Notes: generated by a model not told the origin, from the letters alone. A stretch of 54,495 bases of DNA from an uncultured Eubacteriales bacterium (GCA_900319275.1 ONNS01000018.1:1-54495); one strand, 5' to 3'. Counted from the first letter of the stretch, positions 35,208-49,934 are shown. Made by a program: numbers and translations.

Positions 35208-37301
35208 TTACATGTAAAACAGCAGGTCGCCGTAAGTCGGGAAAGGCCAGTATTCCCTCGCAGTCATGACCTCGGCCTCATCCGCCACAGCGCGGAGCTC
35301 CGCCATCCGAGGCAGCAGCTGATCCCGGATCGCCTCTGAAAGAGCGGTGATCTCCGTCACGGTAGAGAGCTTCACAAGCGTGCCCTCCAGCGTCTCCATG
35401 CTCTTTTCAATCTGATCGGAGAGTATAGAGAGCTTTTCCACAAGTCCTGTCTCATAGGCGCAGGGCAGCGCCGGCACGATGGCACGCTTCTTGCCAGCGC
35501 CCTCCGCCACGGCCGCGCAGTACTTTGTAACGGCAGGCAGGATCTCCTTGCGCGTCATCTCCGCCATGGTGTTGGCCTCGATGACAATGGTCTTGCAGTA
35601 GTTTTCCAGCATGATCTCATAGCGCGAGCGCAGCTCTGTCTCGGAATAGACCTTCTGCCGCAGCAGCATCTCCATATTCCTGGGCTCCAGCAGGGCTTTC
35701 ATCGCGTCGGGGGTGGTGCGCAGATTGTGCAGGCCGCGCACCTTTGTCGCCTCCTCGATCCAGGCGTCGTCATAGCCGTTGCCGTTGAAGAGGATGCGCT
35801 TGTGGGCCTTCAGGCTCCCGATCAGCAGGGCGTGAAGCGTCGCGTCAAAGTCGGTGCTCTTCTCAAGCTCGTCGGCAAACCTCCGAAGTGTGTCCGCTAC
35901 GGCGGCGTTGAGCATGATGTTGGCGCAGGCGATCGAGTTGGACGAGCCCACCATACGGAACTCAAACTTGTTGCCCGTAAAGGCGAAGGGTGAGGTGCGG
36001 TTGCGGTCGGTGGTATCGCGCAGGAAGCGCGGCAGTGTCAGCACGCCCAGCATCATTTCGGACTTTTCCGTTCCGGCGTATGGTTTCTCCTTCTCAAGCG
36101 CTTCCAATACCGCGGTCAGTTCATCCCCGAGAAAGACCGACACCACGGCGGGCGGCGCTTCGTTGGCGCCCAGCCGGTGATCGTTCCCGGCAGTAGCGAC
36201 GCTGGCCCGCAGTAGATCGGCGTATTCGTCGACGGCCTCGATGACCGCGATGAGGAACAGCAGAAACTGCGCGTTTTCGTAGGGGGATTCCCCCGGAGAG
36301 AGAAGGTTCACACCGGTATCCGTGGCGATGGACCAGTTGTTGTGCTTGCCCGAACCGTTGACGCCCGCAAAGGGCTTTTCGTGCAGCAGGCACACCAGTC
36401 CGTGCTTTTCCGCCACCTTCTGCATGATCTCCATGGTGAGCTGGTTGTGATCGGTGGCGATATTTGTGGTGGAATAGATCGGCGCCAGCTCGTGTTGGCA
36501 GGGGGCAACCTCGTTATGCTCGGTCTTGGCAAGAATGCCGAGCTTCCACAGCTCCTCGTTCAGTTCCTCCATATATGCCTGCACTCGCGGCTTGATGACG
36601 CCGAAGTAATGGTCGTCAAGCTCCTGCCCCTTTGGCGGCTTTGCGCCAAAGAGCGTCCGACCGGCATAGATCAGATCGCGGCGTTTTTTATACAGCTCCC
36701 GGTCGATAAGAAAATACTCCTGTTCCGGCCCGACCGAACAGCTGACGTGCGTGACATCGTTGTTGCCGAAGAGACGCAGAATGCGCAGCGCCTCGCGATT
36801 CAGGGCCTCCATGGATCGAAGCAGAGGGGTCTTTTTATCCAGGGCTTCGCCGCCGTAAGAGCAGAAGGCCGTCGGGATGCACAGCACCCGGCCCTTGATA
36901 AAGGCGTAGGACGTGGGATCCCAGGCCGTATAGCCTCTCGCCTCGAAGGTGGCGCGCAGGCCGCCGGAGGGGAAAGAACTGGCATCCGGCTCGCCGCGTA
37001 TCAGCTCCTTGCCGGAGAATTCCATGATGACGCCGCCGTCAGGCGCCGGAGAGATGAAACTGTCGTGTTTCTCGGCCGTGACGCCGTTGAGGGGCTGGAA
37101 CCAATGGGTAAAATGGGTAGCCCCATGCTCTACGGCCCAGTCGCGCATGCTGCTCGCGACAGCGTTTGCAACCTTGGGGTCAAGGGGCTGTCCCTTCTTC
37201 ATGGTCTGCTTCATAGCGCGGTAAACCTCGCCGGAGAGACGGGCTTTCATCGTGCGATCGTCAAAAACGAGACTGCCAAAGGTTTCCGACATGGATTTCA
37301 T
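35208..37301 (-). CDS. glnN: Type III glutamine synthetase
   Basis: 697 residues, the length of GS III (about 700) and much longer than GS I. GS III hallmarks are seen: [63 protein letters not shown] and [16 protein letters not shown]. It condenses glutamate and ammonium to glutamine using ATP. The start at 37301 was chosen for AAAGGG eight bases upstream; the ORF is open further upstream but runs through the promoter and terminator hairpin. It heads glnN-glmS-guaA, supplying the glutamine that the next two enzymes consume. Its leader holds an attenuator. Confidence 0.96.
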   Translation of the reverse strand: MKSMSETFGSLVFDDRTMKARLSGEVYRAMKQTMKKGQPLDPKVANAVASSMRDWAVEHGATHFTHWFQPLNGVTAEKHDSFISPAPDGGVIMEFSGKELIRGEPDASSFPSGGLRATFEARGYTAWDPTSYAFIKGRVLCIPTAFCSYGGEALDKKTPLLRSMEALNREALRILRLFGNNDVTHVSCSVGPEQEYFLIDRELYKKRRDLIYAGRTLFGAKPPKGQELDDHYFGVIKPRVQAYMEELNEELWKLGILAKTEHNEVAPCQHELAPIYSTTNIATDHNQLTMEIMQKVAEKHGLVCLLHEKPFAGVNGSGKHNNWSIATDTGVNLLSPGESPYENAQFLLFLIAVIEAVDEYADLLRASVATAGNDHRLGANEAPPAVVSVFLGDELTAVLEALEKEKPYAGTEKSEMMLGVLTLPRFLRDTTDRNRTSPFAFTGNKFEFRMVGSSNSIACANIMLNAAVADTLRRFADELEKSTDFDATLHALLIGSLKAHKRILFNGNGYDDAWIEEATKVRGLHNLRTTPDAMKALLEPRNMEMLLRQKVYSETELRSRYEIMLENYCKTIVIEANTMAEMTRKEILPAVTKYCAAVAEGAGKKRAIVPALPCAYETGLVEKLSILSDQIEKSMETLEGTLVKLSTVTEITALSEAIRDQLLPRMAELRAVADEAEVMTAREYWPFPTYGDLLFYM

Positions 37302-37320
37302 ATACTTCACCCTTTCAAAA

Positions 37321-37377
37321 ATAAAAAGAGACAACGACGTGAAGGGGGCACTAAGCCCTCCGAGACGTCGTTGTCTC
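37321..37377 (-). terminator. Leader terminator (attenuator) of glnN
   Basis: In the minus-strand leader GAGACAACGACGT (37377-37365) pairs perfectly with ACGTCGTTGTCTC (37340-37328), followed by TTTTTATTTTT. A terminator before the structural gene means transcription of glnN-glmS-guaA requires antitermination or leaks through. Confidence 0.9.
37362..37377 (-). promoter_or_regulatory. Candidate ANTAR antiterminator hairpin of glnN, loop AACGAC
   Basis: GAGAC-AACGAC-GTCTC forms a 5-bp stem (extendable by two T-G pairs) with a six-base loop having A at position 1 and G at position 4. It occupies the 5' arm of the leader terminator, so the two folds exclude each other. It sits within about 10 bases of the predicted transcript start. 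Confidence 0.65.
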
Positions 37378-37389
37378 AAGACGTTTGCG

Positions 37390-37418
37390 AGTATAGACCG
37401 GTTTGGGACCTTTGTCAA
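37390..37418 (-). promoter_or_regulatory. Promoter of glnN-glmS-guaA
   Basis: Minus-strand TTGACA (perfect), 17-base spacer, TATACT. The predicted start near 37384 places the hexaloop hairpin at the very 5' end of the RNA. Confidence 0.85.
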
Positions 37419-37447
37419 GCTTCTTCAAAAGATTTCACTGATTTGCA

Positions 37448-37477
37448 TTGACAAAGGACACAGCCAGGTGTTATCTT
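37448..37477 (+). promoter_or_regulatory. Promoter of glnA
   Basis: TTGACA with a 17- or 18-base spacer to TTATCT/TATCTT. It would give a leader of almost 390 bases before glnA. Confidence 0.65.
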
Positions 37478-37552
37478 TCAGCATATTGAACGAAGAGCGA
37501 TTGCAAAAGTTGCCAGCAAGACTGGATAAATTCCCCGGAGGAAATCAAATCT

Positions 37553-37840
37553 GTTTTTGAGGCAGCTTTGCCGCTTCAAAAACACCCTGAGCCGAGCTTA
37601 GCGAGGCCTCGCGCCGTCGTCAAACGAAACTCACTCCATTCCGCTTCCGCCTTTAGGGCGAAAGCTGCATATCCGTTCCTTCCGTTTTCCTCTCAAAATC
37701 AAAGCATCGGCTTTGATTTTGGTAAGGAAGAAGGAGGGAGCAGAGCGCAGTTTTCGTCATGCCTGACGGAAACGGAGCGCCGCGAGCTTCTTCTGACGCA
37801 AGCGCGAGTATTCAATTGCGAAACCAGAGTTTCGCAATTG
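37553..37840 (+). other. Long hairpin-rich leader of glnA
   Basis: The gene-free stretch before glnA holds four strong hairpins: 37553-37583 (GTTTTTGAGGC/GCTTCAAAAAC), 37694-37721 (CAAAATCAAAGC-ATCG-GCTTTGATTTTG), 37750-37773 (GTTTTCGTCA-TGCC-TGACGGAAAC) and 37813-37840 (CAATTGCGAAA-CCAGAG-TTTCGCAATTG, 11 perfect bp, 31 bases before the start codon). None is followed by a good T run and no AAnGAC loop is present. It could be a structured regulatory leader or a palindromic intergenic repeat. Confidence 0.55.
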
Positions 37841-37871
37841 ATAAAAACGAATCGTAAAGGAGCCGATCACG

Positions 37872-39083
37872 ATGGACTTTACCGAACAGGAAGTACGCCA
37901 ATACGTCGAGCAGGAGGATGTGCGTTTTATCCGTCTGGCGTTCTGTGATGTATTCGGAACGCAGAAAAATATTGCCGTTTTGCCGACGGAGCTGGCACGC
38001 GCCTTTCAGTATGGCATAGCCGTAGATGCCTCTGCCATTGCCGGCTTTGGCGGTGAGGTGCGCTCGGATCTTTTCCTGCACCCCGATCCCGCCACACTCG
38101 CTTCCCTGCCGTGGCGGGGCGAAAACGGCCAGGTTGTGCGCATGTTCTGCCGTGTGGCTCATCCGGACGGGACCCCTCTGGAAACGGATTCGCGCGCGAT
38201 ACTGCAAAAGGCTGTGGAGCATGCGGCAAAACAGGGAATATCCTTTGCCTTTGGCACAGAAATGGAATTCTATCTGTTCAAAATCGACGAGAACGGCGAG
38301 CCGACAAAGATTCCCTTTGATCGGGCGGGCTACATGGATATCGCACCCAGGGATAAAGGGGAGAACGTGCGCCGCGAGATCTGCCTGACGCTCAGCCAGA
38401 TGGGCATTCAGCCGGAATGCTCCCACCATGAGGAGGGCCCCGGACAAAACGAGATCGACTTCCGATATTCCGATCCGCTTACCGCCGCTGACAATGCGAT
38501 CACCTTCCGCGCCGTGGTGGAGGCGATCGTCGCCAGAAACGGTCTGACGGCGGACTTCTCGCCCAAGCCGCTGCCCGATCAGCCCGGCAACGGGATGCAC
38601 ATCAATATTTCCGTGGAAAGCCGTGACGGTCGTGATCTTCTGGGGCCGGTGATCGCGGGCATCATGGCGCACATCCGGGAAATCACGGCCTTCTTAAACC
38701 CCACGGACGGCTCTTATCTCCGGCTCGGCAACCGGAAGGCGCCGGGCTACATCTCCTGGTCGAGTGAAAACCGCTCCCAGCTCATCCGTATCCCGGCTTC
38801 TCCCGGTCTCAGCAAACGCGCCGAGCTGCGCTCGGCCGATCCCGGCATAAACCCCTATCTGGCATTTGCGCTGCTGATCTATGCCGGGTTGGACGGGATC
38901 GAAAGGGGATTGCCGCTTCCGCCGAGTGCCGATCTCAATCTGTTTACGGCGCCGGAGGAAATCCTGCGTGGCTTTGAGCAGCTGCCGACTTCACGCGGCG
39001 AGGCAAACGCGCTGGCGAAAAACAGCGACTTTGTGCGGCAATATGTCCCCAGAGAGATCATTGCCGCATACTGCGGACAATAA
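37872..39083 (+). CDS. glnA: Glutamine synthetase type I, short form
   Basis: 403 residues, shorter than the usual ~445. The N-terminal beta-grasp (VRFIRLAFCDVFGTQKNIAV) and catalytic elements are present: FGTEMEFYLFKID, HHEEGPGQNEIDFRY, GMHINIS, and NRKAPGYISWSSENRSQLIR. The C-terminus stops at VPREIIAAYCGQ, lacking about 20-30 terminal residues and any adenylylation-site tyrosine region. It makes glutamine from glutamate and ammonium. GGAG lies nine bases before the ATG. Having GS I and GS III genes 0.6 kb apart and divergent is notable; the ANTAR regulator follows by 43 bases in the same direction. Confidence 0.93.
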   Translation: MDFTEQEVRQYVEQEDVRFIRLAFCDVFGTQKNIAVLPTELARAFQYGIAVDASAIAGFGGEVRSDLFLHPDPATLASLPWRGENGQVVRMFCRVAHPDGTPLETDSRAILQKAVEHAAKQGISFAFGTEMEFYLFKIDENGEPTKIPFDRAGYMDIAPRDKGENVRREICLTLSQMGIQPECSHHEEGPGQNEIDFRYSDPLTAADNAITFRAVVEAIVARNGLTADFSPKPLPDQPGNGMHINISVESRDGRDLLGPVIAGIMAHIREITAFLNPTDGSYLRLGNRKAPGYISWSSENRSQLIRIPASPGLSKRAELRSADPGINPYLAFALLIYAGLDGIERGLPLPPSADLNLFTAPEEILRGFEQLPTSRGEANALAKNSDFVRQYVPREIIAAYCGQ

Positions 39084-39126
39084 GCTACAAATCATCTGAG
39101 ATAATGGGGGAAAGGAGGAATCGCGC

Positions 39127-39711
39127 ATGATCTTTCAGGAACGGACGTATTCTGTCCTGATCGTTTCCGCGTCCGAAAAAATGGACAATCAGCTGCGCAC
39201 CCTCCTTCCCGGAGCGGAGTATTATCCGGTGCAGCGCGCGAAAAGCGTCGGAGAAGCAAGACGGCTGCTGCTGGGGGCAAGCTTTGATCTGGTACTGATC
39301 CACACACCGCTGAAGGACGACTTCGGCACACAGCTTGCCATCGACGTCTGCGTTGACAGTGCGGCGGGAGCGCTGCTTTTTGTCAAGTCGGAGCTATACG
39401 ACAGCGTGAATGCCCGCGTGATGGAATACGGGGTAGTAACGCTCTCCATGCCCAGCTCCAGCGCGCTTGTCAGCCAGAGCCTGCACATGCTCTGCGCACA
39501 GCGCGAGCGTTTGCGCCGTATGGAGCTCAAGCAGCAAAGCGTGCAGAATACGATCGAAGAGATCCGCCTTGTGAATCGTGCCAAATGGCTGCTGATCGAA
39601 TGCCTGAACATGACGGAAGCCGACGCCCAGCGCTATATTGAAAAGCAGAGCATGGATCAGCGCATTACCAAGCGCCGGGCGGCGGAGAATGTTATCAAAA
39701 CCTATTCTTGA
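39127..39711 (+). CDS. ANTAR-domain RNA-binding regulator with degenerate receiver
   Basis: 194 residues. Residues 1-115 have a response-regulator-like fold (YSVLIVSASEKMDNQLRTLL ... FDLVLIHTPLKDD ... LFVKSEL), but the phospho-acceptor Asp position appears to be His (LVLIH) and the acidic pair after strand 1 is replaced (SASEK), while the conserved Lys remains. A helix links to the ANTAR domain (about 128-190): IRLVNRAKWLLIECLNMTEA, AQRYIEKQSMDQRITKRRAA. ANTAR domains bind hexaloop hairpins to prevent termination. Between glnA and pyrG it is well placed to control nitrogen genes. AAAGGAGG precedes the ATG; the pyrG promoter overlaps its stop codon. Confidence 0.9.
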   Translation: MIFQERTYSVLIVSASEKMDNQLRTLLPGAEYYPVQRAKSVGEARRLLLGASFDLVLIHTPLKDDFGTQLAIDVCVDSAAGALLFVKSELYDSVNARVMEYGVVTLSMPSSSALVSQSLHMLCAQRERLRRMELKQQSVQNTIEEIRLVNRAKWLLIECLNMTEADAQRYIEKQSMDQRITKRRAAENVIKTYS

Positions 39712-39736
39712 CAAACGCTGCCCTTCGGTGTATTCT
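39708..39736 (+). promoter_or_regulatory. Promoter of pyrG-gltB-gltD
   Basis: TTGACA (perfect), 17-base spacer, TATTCT. TTGACA overlaps the stop codon of the ANTAR gene. An inverted AACGCTG/CAGCGTT (39714-39720, 39738-39744 region) flanks the -10 and could be an operator. Predicted start near 39743. Confidence 0.85.
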
Positions 39737-39744
39737 TTCAGCGT

Positions 39745-45949
<6,205 letters not shown>

Positions 45950-45963
45950 AGGAGGCGGACAAC

Positions 45964-47355
45964 GTGGGAAAACCAACCGGTTTCATGGAGTATGAACGCA
46001 TGGCGAATCCCGTGCGGGCGCCTCTTGAACGGATAGGGGACTGGGAGGAGTTTCACCTTCCCTGTCCGACGGAACAGCGGCGCGAGCAGAGTGCACGATG
46101 CATGAACTGCGGCGTGCCCTTCTGCCAGGCCGGTGTACAGTTTGAAGGCAGGCAGCTTGGCTGCCCGCTTCATAACCTGATCCCGGAGTGGAATGACAGT
46201 ATCATGAACGGTCATTTTGCCCATGCTCTGACGAGACTGCTGAAAACAAACAATTTTCCGGAGTTCACAGGTCGTGTCTGTCCTGCCTTCTGCGAGCAGG
46301 CCTGTACCTGCGGATTGTACGGTGATTCCGTCACCGTACACGATAATGAGCTGAGCATCATCGAGTACGCCTATGCCCATCAGCTGATGGAGCCGCGCTT
46401 TTCGCCCCACAGCTCCGGAAAAAAAGTGGCGGTAGTGGGCTCCGGCCCGGCCGGACTGGCTGTGGCAGACCAGCTCAACCATCGGGGACACTGTGTCACC
46501 GTGATCGAAAAGCGCCAGCAGCCGGGCGGAATTCTGATGTACGGCATCCCGAATATGAAACTGCCCAAATCCGTCGTCCGCCGCCGCATCGAACTTATGA
46601 CACGCGAGGGCGTGAGCTTTGTGACTGGCCTCAACGCGGCCGATCCTGCGGTAGCAAAACGCCTGTCAGAGGAATATGACGCGGTGGTGCTCTGCTGCGG
46701 AGCTGAAAAGCCGAGGCCGCTCGGAATTGAAACAGAGGGCGTCCGTGGCGTATACTTTGCCATGGACTTTCTTTCAGCCGCTGTCGAACGGCAGCAGATG
46801 TCTCTCTCTCCAGCCATACCCTCCGCCAAAGGAAAAAATGTGGTCATCATAGGAACCGGGAATACTGCCAGCGACTGTGCGGCGACGAGCATCCGACAGG
46901 GCTGCAAAAGCCTTGCGCAGCTTGTGCGCAGGCCGATGGAGGACTATCTTTTCCCGGACGGTATTCTCCCGCAGGACTACGCGCAGGAAGAAGCGGAAGC
47001 ACTGTTCGGCCATGACCCGCGCCTGTTTTCGCAGAGCCTTGCGGCATTGGAAACCGATGAATCCGGCAAGCTTAAGGCTGTGGTTACAAAAGATGGGAAA
47101 CGGTTGCCCTGTGAACTGCTGATCGCCGCGACGGGCTTTGCCGGATGCCGCGAGGATATTTGCGCCGCCTTCGGTGTAGCGCTTGACCGCACGGTGAAGA
47201 CGGAAGCCGGTTCTTTCCGGACCAGCGTTCCGCATGTATTTACAGCCGGCGATATGCATCGCGGCCAGTCGCTGGTGGTCTACGCCATTGCAGAGGGGCG
47301 CGCCTGTGCGGCTGAGGTCGATCGCTGTCTCATGGGTTATACGAATCTCATCTGA
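45964..47355 (+). CDS. gltD: Glutamate synthase, small (beta) subunit
   Basis: 463 residues. N-terminal cysteines (RCMNCGVPFCQAGVQ, GCPLHNLIPEWN, CPAFCEQACTC) ligate the two 4Fe-4S clusters. The FAD site VVGSGPAGLAVADQL is at about 157 and the NADPH site IIGTGNTASDCAATS near 297. It passes electrons from NADPH to GltB. A GTG start at 45964 is preceded by GGAGG at eight bases. It ends the pyrG-gltB-gltD operon; a strong terminator follows. Confidence 0.96.
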   Translation: MGKPTGFMEYERMANPVRAPLERIGDWEEFHLPCPTEQRREQSARCMNCGVPFCQAGVQFEGRQLGCPLHNLIPEWNDSIMNGHFAHALTRLLKTNNFPEFTGRVCPAFCEQACTCGLYGDSVTVHDNELSIIEYAYAHQLMEPRFSPHSSGKKVAVVGSGPAGLAVADQLNHRGHCVTVIEKRQQPGGILMYGIPNMKLPKSVVRRRIELMTREGVSFVTGLNAADPAVAKRLSEEYDAVVLCCGAEKPRPLGIETEGVRGVYFAMDFLSAAVERQQMSLSPAIPSAKGKNVVIIGTGNTASDCAATSIRQGCKSLAQLVRRPMEDYLFPDGILPQDYAQEEAEALFGHDPRLFSQSLAALETDESGKLKAVVTKDGKRLPCELLIAATGFAGCREDICAAFGVALDRTVKTEAGSFRTSVPHVFTAGDMHRGQSLVVYAIAEGRACAAEVDRCLMGYTNLI

Positions 47356-47408
47356 TGGTTTGTTCTTGAACTTGGACCAGAGCCTTTGGTCAGACTTCGA
47401 TCTATATG

Positions 47409-47441
47409 AAAAAACGTGTCTCACCGTGAGGCACGTTTTTT
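47409..47441 (+). terminator. Terminator of pyrG-gltB-gltD
   Basis: AAAAAACGTG...CACGTTTTTT with TCTCACCGTGAGG between: a long stem with T run, about 55 bases after the gltD stop. Confidence 0.88.
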
Positions 47442-47472
47442 CAAAAGATTGATATGGTGTTGTCGGTGTGGT

Positions 47473-47590
47473 ATACTAAGCGCAGAAGCGCTTAGTATAT
47501 GCGATTTAACGCCGTTTTTCTCGCCGCTCGCGCGGCAACCGAAAAACATGGCGAATTATACCATAAGCCCTTCGGCCTTATGGTATAATC
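47473..47590. repeat. Cluster of three long palindromes
   Basis: TATACTAAGCGC-AGAA-GCGCTTAGTATA (12 bp) is followed by GCCGTTTTTC...GAAAAACATGGC and by ATTATACCATAAG-CCCTTCGG-CCTTATGGTATAAT (13-15 bp). No gene is present between gltD and small-ORF copy B (47442-47747). The last two look like nested ends of a decayed insertion element. Confidence 0.5.
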
Positions 47591-47747
47591 GGGACAACAA
47601 AACTGGGATTTGGAGTGGAAGAGGAAAGCAGAGGGATCAGACGGAGACCCAAAGGTGCTGTGATCGCAAGGGATAAAGACGACGGATATCAAATCAAGCC
47701 GGGAATGATACCACAACCGTATCACGCCCGGTTGTTTTCATACGAAA

Positions 47748-47982
47748 TACTAATCGCTATGTGCTGGCCTTGCCTGTTGGGAAGGTTCTTTCACAACAAT
47801 TATGTTCGACGGGCAGGTCTCCGCGGCAGAGCAACTCTATGGGCCGCAGCTGCGATTTTCCTTCACAAGAAAGGAGCTGCCGACGGCCCTGGATGGACTT
47901 GAAAAGTATTACCCGGCGGAGACGATCGAGCGGGTGGATCGAATACTGAGGGAGCAGATGAGGAAATATCCGGTGTATTTCA
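47748..47982 (+). repeat. Dispersed 236-bp repeat, copy B (first copy at 25271)
   Basis: Matches 25271-25506 from TACTAAT to GTGTATTTCA. As with copy A, it is preceded about 40-60 bases upstream by a hairpin (ACAACC/GGTTGT, then TTT). Confidence 0.8.
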
Positions 47983-47987
47983 TGTGA
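47802..47987 (+). CDS. Small ORF of a two-copy family, copy B
   Basis: 61 residues: MFDGQVSAAEQLYGPQLRFS, FTRKELPTALDGLEKYYPAE, TIERVDRILREQMRKYPVYF, ending Met-stop. It differs from copy A (25326) mainly at silent third positions and by conservative replacements, evidence that the frame is or was translated. Here the protein stops where homology stops, so the common core is about 60 residues; copy A has a run-on tail. In-frame homology upstream (WEGSFTTI against REGFFTTN) suggests the original protein was longer. No ribosome site is evident and no family is recognised. Confidence 0.5.
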   Translation: MFDGQVSAAEQLYGPQLRFSFTRKELPTALDGLEKYYPAETIERVDRILREQMRKYPVYFM

Positions 47988-48066
47988 ACCGGATGGTAAA
48001 ACACAAGGGTGTTAAGGAACGCTGTGCGACAATAGGAAAACTTTTTGGATTTCATTCCAAAAACAA

Positions 48067-48095
48067 TTGATTTTCCTGTTCTTTTTGGATATACT
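48067..48095 (+). promoter_or_regulatory. Promoter of the DUF4143 ATPase gene
   Basis: TTGATT, 17-base spacer, TATACT, ending 27 bases before the chosen start codon. Confidence 0.75.
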
Positions 48096-48122
48096 CATGG
48101 TAAGGAAGAATGGAGGTGCGCG

Positions 48123-49340
48123 ATGGCCATGCAGCGATTGGAACGGAAAGAGTATCTGGATAAGCTGATCGGTTTTCGGGATAAGCAATTGATCAAAGTG
48201 GTAACAGGCGTTCGGCGCTGTGGGAAGTCCACATTGCTGGAAATCTACCAGGATTATCTGCGTGCGAATGGAGTGGAAGAAGCTCAGATTGTTGCGATCA
48301 ATCTGGAGGATTTTGATTTCTTTTCTCTTCGCGAGCCGGCGGCTCTGCATGCCTATGTCAAAGAGCGCCTCGTGCCGGGGAAGATGACCTATGTTTTTAT
48401 TGATGAGATTCAGCACTGCGCGGGCTTTCCGGCAGTTGTCGACAGTCTGTATATCCGAAAGAATGTAGATGTGTATCTCACCGGCTCCAATGCCTATATG
48501 CTGTCCAGTGAAATTGCGACTTTGATTTCGGGCAGATATATCGAGATCAGAATGCTGCCTTTGTCGTTCCGTGAATATGTACTCTCTACCGGCAGTGAAG
48601 ATAATCTCGCAGCGAAGTATCGGGAGTATATTCAGGGCAGCTCTTTTCCCTATGCGCTGGAGCTGAAAGAACAGCCAAGCGCTGTGCGCGATTACCTGGA
48701 GGGTGTCTACAACACCATCGTGGTGAAAGATATTGCCGCGCGCAAAAAGATTGCGGATACCATGATGCTCGAGAGTGTGACCCGATTTGTGTTTGACAGC
48801 ATCGGCAGTCAGCTTTCAACCAAAAAGATCGCTGATACCATGACCTCATCCGGCAGAAAGATCGATGTCAAGACGGTGGAACGATATCTGGAGGGCTTGA
48901 TGGAGAGCTTTATCATCTATCAGGCCAAACGCTATAACATTCGGGGAAAGCAGTATCTGAAGACGCTGGAAAAATATTATGTGGTAGATATCGGCATGCG
49001 TTACATGCTGCTGGGCACGAGCGGCACGGACGTAGGGCATATGCTGGAGAACATCATCTATCTGGAGCTTATCCGCAGAGGTTACGAGGTTTATATCGGC
49101 AAGATCGACGAACTGGAAGTGGATTTTGTTGCCCGTGGGCAGAAGGGAATCCGGTATATCCAGGTTGCCGCCAGTGTCCGGGATGAAAAAACACTGACAA
49201 GGGAGCTTACATCGCTGCAAATGATCGCCGACAATTATCCCAAAGTGATCCTGACGCTGGATGAAGACCCAGAGGCGGATTATGAAGGCATCCGCCGGAT
49301 CAACGCGCTGGACTGGCTGGTGGGGAGAGCGAGCATATAA
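48123..49340 (+). CDS. AAA-family ATPase with DUF4143 domain
   Basis: 405 residues. Walker A is VTGVRRCGKST (about 30-40) and Walker B YVFIDEIQ (about 95-102), with a sensor segment VYLTGSNAYML. The C-terminal DUF4143 domain (about 200-400) includes a nuclease-like core ELEVDFVARGQKGIRYIQVA. These ATPases are common in gut anaerobes, often single genes in variable regions; their role is unproven. The start at 48123 follows GGAGGTG by five bases and fits the promoter; a longer in-frame ORF begins upstream of the promoter. It is flanked by fragments, consistent with an accessory island. Confidence 0.88.
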   Translation: MAMQRLERKEYLDKLIGFRDKQLIKVVTGVRRCGKSTLLEIYQDYLRANGVEEAQIVAINLEDFDFFSLREPAALHAYVKERLVPGKMTYVFIDEIQHCAGFPAVVDSLYIRKNVDVYLTGSNAYMLSSEIATLISGRYIEIRMLPLSFREYVLSTGSEDNLAAKYREYIQGSSFPYALELKEQPSAVRDYLEGVYNTIVVKDIAARKKIADTMMLESVTRFVFDSIGSQLSTKKIADTMTSSGRKIDVKTVERYLEGLMESFIIYQAKRYNIRGKQYLKTLEKYYVVDIGMRYMLLGTSGTDVGHMLENIIYLELIRRGYEVYIGKIDELEVDFVARGQKGIRYIQVAASVRDEKTLTRELTSLQMIADNYPKVILTLDEDPEADYEGIRRINALDWLVGRASI

Positions 49341-49408
49341 TAAACGACCGTAAAGCAGATGAATGTCGCGAATAGCAGAAGAACAGAATTGAAAAGCTAT
49401 CAAGAGGG

Positions 49409-49456
49409 GAGTGGCAGGGCCGTACACCTCATGGTGGCACTTGTTTGGATGGAATA
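49409..49456 (+). repeat. 48-bp orphan copy of the DUF4234-like gene (from 4687)
   Basis: GTGGCAGGGCCGTACACCTC and the following 28 bases match the region of 4689-4735 with two or three differences, then diverge. Neither flank matches, so it is a fragment left by recombination. Confidence 0.8.
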
Positions 49457-49595
49457 TCTTGCGAGACATTTATCTGCTCTTTCCGTTTGGCCTCCAAGCT
49501 CATGATCGACGTGCTTACAGACGGGCGGATGAAAGAAATCTGAATATTACGCACCTAAATCGGCAAAGGACTATCGTCACCATGCCCCTATGAGT

Positions 49596-49640
49596 CAGGC
49601 GCCCGGGAACCGTTGAAATCAGCGGTTTCCCGGGCGCCTG
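49596..49640. terminator. Strong bidirectional hairpin
   Basis: CAGGCGCCCGGGAACCG/CGGTTTCCCGGGCGCCTG, about 17 bp with one bulge. On the minus strand it lies 23 bases after the stop of the winged-helix fragment. Confidence 0.7.
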
Positions 49641-49663
49641 ATTGCATAAGAACGATTGTTTAT

Positions 49664-49880
49664 TTATCTGTGTATCTCCCAATATCCGCAGCGTTTGCCG
49701 CCTACGCGTTCAATACGGCCGGTCTGCTTCTTTTTGTCCATGAAACGCTGCGCCGTTTTATAGGACACTTCCAATTGGTCAGCGATTTGGGACATCGTGA
49801 TGTCTTTGTTTGCTTCGATCAGCGCAATAACCCGGTTTTCCAGATTGTTTTCCTTTTGGTCATTGTGTTGAAATACGCTC
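49664..49880 (-). pseudogene. C-terminal winged-helix fragment of a larger protein
   Basis: The minus-strand frame reads LENRVIALIEANKDITMSQI, ADQLEVSYKTAQRFMDKKKQ, TGRIERVGGKRCGYWEIHR then stop. This is the C-terminal winged helix typical of AlbA/Schlafen-type ATP-binding regulators, whose proteins end in GYWE-V/I. The rest of the gene is absent upstream (positions above 49880 have no matching frame), so it is a 5'-truncated remnant. ATG codons inside exist but lack a ribosome site. Confidence 0.6.
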
Positions 49881-49934
49881 TATAATCACCCGACTATAAG
49901 ATATTGAGGTTTATAATGATGTCAGTGCTAAAAT

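Noticed and set aside
47473..47590. Replication origin or plasmid dif/att site
   Set aside because: Palindromes are present but no iterons, DnaA boxes or integrase gene accompany them.
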